Source of the DNA: an uncultured Oxalobacter sp.
Lineage (GTDB): Bacteria; Pseudomonadota; Gammaproteobacteria; Burkholderiales; Burkholderiaceae_D
Direction: 5' to 3'
Length of the DNA: 26,796 bases
NCBI GenBank assembly: GCA_934401755.1
Contig: CAKRSU010000024.1
Location: 1 to 26,796 of the forward strand
In this document: positions 24,846 through 26,796 of the stretch, piece by piece
How the letters are laid out: each line of letters opens with the position of its first letter
Numbering within the stretch: position 1 is the stretch's first letter
Program-made: the position numbers and the translations under genes
The notes under the pieces: model-generated
The model's database searches: none
What the model was told of the DNA's origin: nothing
The model's input: only the letters and a program-made list of their open reading frames with translations

Positions 24846-25754
24846 GTGAATCATCAAATGGAAAAGCCAGTCGTTGCTTTTATTGGAATTGGTCTGATGG
24901 GAAGGCCGATGGCAACCCGTTTATTGCAGGCAGGTTATCCTTTAAGAGCTTGGAATAGAACGCGAGAAAAAGCCTTAGTTCTTTCAGAAATGGGCGCACA
25001 GGTGCCAGCAACGCTAAAAGAAGCAGTAAAAGGCGCTGATATTGTGATTACAATGCTTGAAGCAGGGCCTATTGTGAAGACTGTTGTTCAAGCGATGCTT
25101 CCTGATCTTGCAGCAGGAACGCTTGTTATCGATATGAGTTCGACGAAACAGTCTGAAGCGATTGAAGTCGGAAAGATGCTAGCTGAAAAGCAAATCGCAT
25201 TTATGGATGCACCGGTGTCAGGCGGCGTAGTTGGAGCTGAAGCAGGGACATTAGCGATTATGGCGGGGGGTTCTCAAGCTGATTTTCAGCGAGCCGAGCC
25301 CTTATTTCATGTAATGGGACATTCAACACGGGTTGGTCCGACAGGGAGTGGGCAGATTGCGAAATTGTGTAATCAGCTTATTGTTGGTGGGACAGTTGCA
25401 ATTGTTGCAGAAGCCATGCTTTTGGCTCAGGCAGGCGGTGCAGATCCCGTTGCGATGCGTCAAGCCATTCGTGGTGGGTTTGCTGAAAGTCGTATCTTAG
25501 AGCTTCATGGTCAGCGTATGCTTGATCGAGATTTTAAGCCTGGCGGTCAGATTAAGAGCCAAGCTAAAGATCATGCGAATATTTTGGCTGCCGCTGAATC
25601 AGTAGGACTTCAGATTCCATTAACCGAGATGGTAGCTCGTTTATTTAATGGATTGCTTGAGAATTATGCAACGGCAGATCAAGCCGCAATTCTACTGGCG
25701 ATTGAAAAACTTAATCAAGGAATTCGCCTTGGTACTTCAGAGAATAAATTTTAA
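24846..25754 (+). CDS. NAD(P)-dependent reductase of the 3-hydroxyisobutyrate dehydrogenase family
   Basis: A cytoplasmic beta-hydroxyacid dehydrogenase, most like tartronate semialdehyde reductase (GarR/GlxR) or 3-hydroxyisobutyrate dehydrogenase. The 302-residue protein has the Rossmann motif FIGIGLMGRPMATRLL and substrate-binding DAPVSGGVVGAEAGTLAIMA. The catalytic-lysine segment is GSGQIAKLCNQLIVGG (Lys173), and KDHANILAAAE lies near the C-terminus. The exact substrate cannot be told from sequence, and no glyoxylate or valine-degradation genes are adjacent. The start may be GTG 24846 or ATG 24858; the latter gives a more usual N-terminus (MEKPVVAFIG) but neither has a clear ribosome-binding site. 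An inverted repeat follows at 25781. Confidence 0.88.
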   Translation: MNHQMEKPVVAFIGIGLMGRPMATRLLQAGYPLRAWNRTREKALVLSEMGAQVPATLKEAVKGADIVITMLEAGPIVKTVVQAMLPDLAAGTLVIDMSSTKQSEAIEVGKMLAEKQIAFMDAPVSGGVVGAEAGTLAIMAGGSQADFQRAEPLFHVMGHSTRVGPTGSGQIAKLCNQLIVGGTVAIVAEAMLLAQAGGADPVAMRQAIRGGFAESRILELHGQRMLDRDFKPGGQIKSQAKDHANILAAAESVGLQIPLTEMVARLFNGLLENYATADQAAILLAIEKLNQGIRLGTSENKF

Positions 25755-25780
25755 GTTCAATTTGTTTTAATCGTTCCATA

Positions 25781-25808
25781 AATACGCCCGTTTTTGAACG
25801 GGCGTATT
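25781..25808. terminator. Stem-loop after the reductase gene
   Basis: aatacgcccgtt (25781-25792) pairs perfectly with aacgggcgtatt (25797-25808) around tttg, a strong 12-bp stem 27 bases after the stop codon. There is no T-run behind it, so termination efficiency is uncertain, but its position fits a transcript end. Confidence 0.7.
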
Positions 25809-25829
25809 AGCATCAATAATACATCCTAA

Positions 25830-26629
25830 AGAAGAGCGGTATTAAATTCAGAATGGATTAATGTTTATCAGTTGTTGATATTGTTGGGCTTCTTACAGAT
25901 AGTGTGAATCCTACAGACTATCTTAAGAAAATAAGGAAGCGTGATGAACAGCTTGCTGCCTACATAGGGACAAATTGTCCCCAGGTAGTAATGGAACGAA
26001 ACGGGAAGAAACGTAAGACACTTTCCGCGACAGTTGAGCAGCTTTTTCGAATCATTCAATCAATCCCATCTCCTAAAGCAGAACCCGTCAAACAATGGCT
26101 TGCACGGGTTGGAGCGGAGAGAATAGATGAAACTATAGATCCACAGATTGCGCTTGATCGAGTTCGTGCGACATACCTTGCAAAAGGATATGATAAGGAA
26201 TGGATCGATCAACGAATGATGGGAATTCGAATTAGAAACGGATTGACAGACGAGTGGAGCGAGCGAGGCGTTAAAGATAGTCAGTATGGGGTATTGACAG
26301 ATATTATTCATCGTAGATGGTCAGATTTAAGTGTTAAAGAACACAAAAAACTCAAGGGGCTCAAAAAAGAAAATCTACGCGACAATATGACAACCATGGA
26401 ACTTATTTTAACCATGCTTGCTGAGCAAACAACGACCGAAATTTCAAAAAGTCGTGATCCCAAAACAATGAAAGAACATACATCAATTGCAAAAGCAGGA
26501 GGGGAGGTCGCACGTCATGCAAGGCTTGATGTTGAGCGTCAGACAGGTCAGAAAGTCGTGACATCTAGCAATGTAAAAGGATTGCTTAAAAAAATAGTCA
26601 ATGGGTTTTCGTTGCTAACTAGTCCCTAA
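25830..26629 (+). pseudogene. BRO-N/DinD-like protein gene with a degenerate 5' end
   Basis: The body reads SVVDIVGLLTDSVNPTDYLK, then GTNCPQVVMERNGKKRKTLS, FRIIQSIPSPKAEPVKQWLA, LTDEWSERGVKDSQYGVLTD and ELILTMLAEQTTTEISKSRD. This matches phage-antirepressor/DinD-like BRO proteins often carried by mobile or defence-rich regions. These proteins normally begin some 25 residues earlier; here the in-frame upstream codons reach TAA at 25859-25861. A neighbouring frame carries a plausible remnant (RAVLNSEW, from about 25834), implying a small deletion plus frameshift. The only in-frame starts (for example GTG 25904) lack a ribosome-binding site. The gene is probably inactive. The family's function is uncertain; DNA binding and SOS links are known for some relatives. 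Confidence 0.7.
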
Positions 26630-26634
26630 AATTA

Positions 26635-26662
26635 AACCCTTGAAATATCTATTTCAAGGGTT
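26635..26662. terminator. Stem-loop after the BRO-like gene
   Basis: aacccttgaaat (26635-26646) pairs perfectly with atttcaagggtt (26651-26662). On the minus strand it is followed by a T-rich run, so it probably ends the gene entering from the right edge. On the plus strand no T-run follows. Confidence 0.7.
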
Positions 26663-26721
26663 CTTAGTCATCTGATACGCCTATTTTTAGCGAGCGCATT
26701 TAATCAGAAAAACTCAATTAA

Positions 26722-26796
26722 TCACTTGAGCGCATCAGCGGCAGCCGCATTATGCTGAATCGCAAAACGCTTGTGAGCAGCAGCCACAGCCACACC
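26722..26796 (-). CDS. C-terminal end of an unidentified gene (start outside window)
   Basis: The minus strand is open from the window edge for 24 codons, ending in HKRFAIQHNAAAADALK and TGA at 26722-26724. The alanine-rich helical ending and the terminator just beyond it support a genuine gene end. Too little is present to name it. Confidence 0.5.
   Translation of the reverse strand, partial: GVAVAAAHKRFAIQHNAAAADALK

Overview
The window is an ordinary stretch of bacterial chromosome carrying mostly core genes, broken by two decayed accessory patches and one repeat-rich gene. The gene order thiL-pgpA-pncC, the block amgK-murU divergent from lptD-surA-pdxA-ksgA, and SucC/SucD of classical proteobacterial type all point to a beta- or gammaproteobacterium. 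The AT-rich sequence, the betaproteobacterial flavour of SucC and DnaB, and the DUF47-PiT pair make a low-GC, host-associated member of the Alcaligenaceae/Burkholderiales (for example a Basilea-like organism) my best guess. This is inference from gene content, not a database match.

Layout. 1-2180: tail of an unknown gene, a double stem-loop, then sucC-sucD (succinyl-CoA synthetase). 2237-3945: an accessory island between the convergent sucCD and thiL-pgpA-pncC operons. It is bounded by two inverted copies of a terminator-like 48-nt sequence. Inside are remnants of a translationally coupled three-gene unit: a 5'-truncated, frameshifted DUF3990-like ADP-ribosyltransferase gene, an unknown gene, and a frameshifted NADAR-family gene. 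It looks like a dead ADP-ribosylation toxin/reversal module of foreign origin. 3991-5987 (minus): pncC, pgpA, thiL. 6178-10656 (plus): a Na+/H+ antiporter-like membrane protein, dnaB with its own extended -10 promoter, then a DUF47 protein and a PiT phosphate transporter.

10657-13066: an AT-rich non-core patch with structured non-coding DNA and one 548-residue gene made almost wholly of DUF4116-like 24-residue repeats. It contains a perfect 382-nt repeat at a 360-nt offset, a sign of very recent in-frame tandem duplication. 13067-18704 (minus): ksgA, pdxA, surA, lptD, tightly packed, linking outer-membrane assembly, vitamin B6 synthesis and rRNA methylation. 18797-20552 (plus): amgK-murU for peptidoglycan sugar recycling. 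20614-20973 (minus): panD. 21441-25754 (plus): mnmA, purB, a PagL lipid A deacylase and a 3-hydroxyisobutyrate-dehydrogenase-family reductase. 25830-26629: a BRO/DinD-like gene with a broken 5' end. 26722-26796: the last 24 codons of an unidentified minus-strand gene.

The most interesting signals are the terminator-bounded remnant ART/NADAR island and the actively duplicating DUF4116 repeat gene. No tRNA, rRNA, CRISPR array, transposase or intact insertion sequence was recognised.
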